Assembly: GCA_963693285.1 (NCBI GenBank)
Contig: OY848918.1
Location: forward strand, 16,056,263-16,120,262
Length of the DNA stretch: 64,000 nt
Direction: 5' to 3'
Origin: Xestospongia muta
Lineage: Eukaryota > Porifera > Demospongiae > Haplosclerida > Petrosiidae
The notes under the pieces are model-generated. The model did not search any database, had not been told where the DNA came from, and worked only from the letters and a program-made list of their open reading frames with translations. Within the stretch, counting starts at the first letter, position 1. Each line of letters begins with the position of its first letter. This document shows, in pieces, positions 60,557-64,000 of the stretch. The position numbers and the translations under genes were made by a program.

Positions 60557-63500
60557 CTGTGATAAGAAAGAGACATTCAACAACACAATATTGAGAATGA
60601 TATAATTATTGTCTAATATTTAGCAACATAAAGGTAACGATTTTGTGTTTCATCACTATTCATTGCAGTACACTAGATTATGTAAATAATCAATTGTATA
60701 GACAGTATTCATATAAACTTGGCAATTACAAAATTTAGGAAACATCACAATACTGCTTCTTTATTATAGTGAAATCATGATTTTTTTACAATACATGTAC
60801 TTATAATAATATTGCATGCCACAAATCTTTCATGTTTATTAAATTAATTATTTCACATAATGAAAATGTAAGTAATAAAAATAGTTTAAAAGATGAAAAA
60901 ATGTAGAGATGACAATGTCAAAAAGGAAAGAAAAAGCTATGGGTAAAAACAGGAATCTATTAAAAAAACTTCCAACATAATAGACAATCACTATCAATCT
61001 TACAAGAATTCATAAGTATAATTTTATACATCTGAAAGACAATGTACCAGTATCAAAAGTAATGCTACAGTTTTTCTTCAATCATAGATATTTGCCACTG
61101 AAAGAACAATATTTCAAATTGTAACTAACAGTCTCGGTCTTTATACTGTAAAGTTCTGGTTACTTTCGTAAACTTTATTGTATGAATTTATATTTTCATC
61201 CATACCTTCTCCTTCCAACATTTCTCATTTTTTAAAAAAAAATTTCATATTACTTGGTTTATATTCTATTACTGGAACACATATTTTTAGGTTTGACCTA
61301 ATGAATCATTGCTGATAGAACCCACTATGTTAACCTAGTAAATCAGTGGTAACTCAACTAATTTTTAACTAATTGCAATCCCTACCTTAAGATTTCCATT
61401 AACATGATCTATGTTTTATTGGTCAGTTTAAATGTGATAATTATGATATTAGATTTAAGAGACACATTATCACATGTGTGTCACACTACAATTGAATTAT
61501 TGTGAAATTAATGTTTCTAGTGAAAAAATGAAAACTGAAGAGATTGCATTAAGTGTTTAAACTGAAGTTATTGAAAGTAATGGTAATGAAAATTTGTCTG
61601 CCCTTGCATGATACAGAGAGAATAATTCAATTTAGGATAAAGAGAGGGAGACAAACTTTGCTGCAAAAATCAGCTCTAATAAAATGTGAGCTATTGGGAA
61701 GAAAATTACAAGCGATTATCAATCTATTGTTCTTTTTCAATTTACAAATGAATACCCAAGAGCTACTGCTAGTTCAAAGTGCACAGACAGAGTAGAATAA
61801 TATAGTATAAAAAGTACTGGATAAAGTATGATAAATAAGACAAAGATAAAAATTGATAATTAATGATATCTGATAAGCTTTAGGATGGTAAGTGATACCA
61901 GATGGAAGACTAGTGAATAAGCACATTTACTTTAGATTTAAAATTGATCAGAGATCAGCTACATTTATCTAAAGTCAGTTAATAATAACATTATTAATTA
62001 CTACTATCATTACATTGTATGATATTATGAAGTCATCAAGACAATAAATTATCAAATTTAATAATTTCCGTGGGCGTGATATACACGGCTTGGCTTGTAC
62101 TTATCTAAGGCAATGATTTAAATTTTATCCAAGTAATTACTAAAGCTAAAAAATGGCAGTCACAAATCACTGGACTGGATTAAATGACTGCACTGAGAAA
62201 CTTGTATATATATCGTAATTATAATAGGAACATAATATTAAACTATAATATTATCAAAAAAGGTGACGAGGATTACAACAATTACTTTTTTACTCAATAT
62301 GATATCCAGAAAGGCATATTAGCAAACAATTTTGTAAGTAATGTTCTGTTTTATTTATTATCATTAATTAATTGTCATTCAAATGATTTTGAATAACATT
62401 AGCAGTAGTTTCATGATTTACAATAATTTTATATTTTTTGGAAATGACTAACAATCAAAATTATTTCCATCATAAAAGCCTACTTCATTCTGTCAATATA
62501 AATATGATGGTCTACTTTGTTGCTGTTATGAGTGTAGATATAACAAAAGACCTTTAAAGTTATACAAGAGAGAAATAGACAAAACATTGACACTGACTAG
62601 TTAGTGCTAGTGTTGTAGACATATTAGTGTTGATCATTCTATAGGTAAAAATGAGCCTACCCTCACATAAAAATGAATATCTAGTGCATATAATATAAGT
62701 CATAGGCTACTTCTTTGACATAAAATGTATACTGACATGGTTTGAGTTTTCTTCTTTACTTATGATTGCATATATCTATTGACTCTTGAATGATTGAATT
62801 ATTAATAGTAAATGGCATTGGATATTCTCTCAGAGATTATTCAGAAGTTCACAATTTGAGTAGGCAGCTGTACATGAATTGACAGTGTCCTTATAAAGTT
62901 CGCAAAAGCTCTAGGATCTTTTTCCAGGAAACAATGGTTCAAAGTACTAAGATTGCCATAAATTAACTGGCCATTACTTATAATATATACCTTACACTAT
63001 AAAATACTTATCAATTAACTACACTGACATATGTATTCAAACAAAAGCTGTATGATTACATGTCACAAAAAATTGGAGGGGTAGGAGTATGAAGTGCCCA
63101 AGCTAATACTTGAAATGTCCACTTGTTCCCATATTAGTCACATTACTATATTTAGATATCCACACTACAGACAACTGTATATATTCCACAATGGATTAAA
63201 CACTGGTTTTTTAGGTTAATGATGCAGTTAAACATTAAACTTTGTTAAAAAGTCAGCCCAAAGATACATTATTGGCCAACATTTTATTAATGAAAACATT
63301 GTAAAGGACTACAACAATTACTTTTTCACTTTGCCAGACTGTGTAACTATTGTTAGCTTAATTTAATCCCAAATTCTCACTGTCATAAATTCCTTGCTAC
63401 GCACACCTTCATATTTAATATGCATTTGAACTATGTATATGATGCACACGCCCACACACATAATGAAGGTTTGTATATTTATTAAATTTGAAAGTATGGA

Positions 63501-63900
63501 TGAACTCTTTTCAATCCATTTCACTATCAGATTTATATTATTATAGTTTAATTTTTTGTATATAGTTTGTTATTTTGTATCAGCTTATGTAAAGTGTCAA
63601 TTAATTATAACCAAGGAGTTTGAGATTATCACATACTTAAGCAAGACTGTTTTTCAATTGTAACTGTAATCATCTTTACAAAAAATATGTAAATCAAGGA
63701 CTAATTTTAGTATTTAATAACATGAAGAAAAGAAACATTGCTTTTTCTGTCATTATCAAACACGGTTCAATATGCTATAGTAATATACCAATTACTAGAT
63801 ACAATATATGACACCTTGTAAAGAGGAGGTATTGCATCATAATTTTATTTACATGATAACATTATATGTGATGAATTAAGTAAATTTAGATAGTACTGAC
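60557..63900. other. Long gene 2 intron
   Basis: 3.3 kb of AT-rich sequence. Open frames at 61,553-61,795 and 62,184-62,396 (plus) have no recognisable pattern. No missed ankyrin exon was found; the flanking ankyrin pieces are consecutive in the repeat, so none is needed. Confidence 0.6.
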
Positions 63901-63999
63901 TTTATCAAGTACATCCATATTAGCTCCACTGTTGATCAAAAGTGTAGCAACTTTAGTCTTTCCATTACGTACGACATCATGTAAAGGAGTTCTCTTGTT
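63901..63999 (-). CDS. Gene 2 ankyrin exon
   Basis: A 99-base phase-0 exon reading N-K-R-T-P-L-H-D-V-V-R-N-G-K-T-K-V-A...G-A-N-M-D-V, followed by donor GTCAGT. The base at 64,000 fits the G of an AG acceptor, so the exon probably starts at the window edge. Confidence 0.85.
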
Positions 64000-64000
64000 C

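Larger units (their letters stand above)
57319..63999 (-). pseudogene. Gene 2: ankyrin-Roc-COR-Death gene, 5'-partial, one-base frame break
   Basis: Paralogue of gene 1 in identical order. Exons (minus): 63,999-63,901, 60,556-60,493, 60,067-58,293, 58,204-57,752, 57,690-57,631 and 57,578-57,319. Phases agree at every join except within 58,204-57,752, which is 453 bases where 454 would keep frame. As written, the frame stops at TAA 57,784-57,782; a frame shifted by one base runs on to the donor with ...W-L-I-G|GTAAGT and joins the last two exons, including the Death domain. Motifs: ankyrin T-P-L-H-D-V-V, Walker A G-P-P-C-V-G-K-T, D-S-G-G-Q, G-T-Y-Y-D-K, F-P-K-V-L-P-N-V-I-F. About 903 codons are present and more ankyrin exons lie outside the window. 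It could be a recent pseudogene, a polymorphism or a sequencing error. Confidence 0.8.

Overview
This is an AT-rich animal nuclear window with short GT-AG introns, many small transposons and two scaffold gaps (200 N each). Spliced ankyrin-Roc-COR-Death genes, degenerate beta-helix 'GGA' membrane-protein genes and the low GC content suggest a marine invertebrate, most likely a demosponge such as Amphimedon. That assignment is inference. No rRNA, tRNA, CRISPR array or bacterial operon was seen.

Two related multi-exon genes carry the clear protein-coding content. Gene 1 (+ strand, coding exons 14,358-27,147) joins in frame through eight exons to 1,009 residues. Its order is about five to six ankyrin repeats, a Roc-type P-loop GTPase, a COR-like region and a C-terminal Death domain. 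Gene 2 (- strand, 57,319 to beyond 64,000, truncated at the window edge) has the same architecture, but its reading frame is broken by one base before the Death-domain exon. The order matches DAPK1 without the kinase, so these look like intracellular scaffold or sensor GTPases that signal through Death-domain contacts.

Most of the remaining sequence is one large low-copy segment in rearranged copies. Copy 0 (about 180-4,853) is a shuffled mosaic. Copy A (about 4,854-13,672) matches 57,130-45,244 in inverted orientation. A near-palindrome has arms of about 8.5 kb (35,147-45,043 and 46,571-55,125), with a gap and a CT-rich tandem array at its centre. Each copy carries a decayed gene for a Pmp-like beta-helix surface protein with a membrane segment and a Cys-rich cytoplasmic tail. 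Three copies share the same nonsense codons. Between 27.2 and 35.2 kb lie transposon remnants and a broken duplicate of part of gene 1, including one intact-looking orphan ankyrin exon.

Mobile elements include three hAT-type elements (two with exact 8-bp target duplications), four copies of a palindromic ~250-bp MITE, a 271-bp TIR MITE, a 5'-truncated LINE and an older LINE fragment, and a possible piggyBac-like remnant. All alignments were done by eye, so duplication edges are good to tens of bases at best. Exon joins rest on splice motifs, phase agreement and protein similarity between the two genes.
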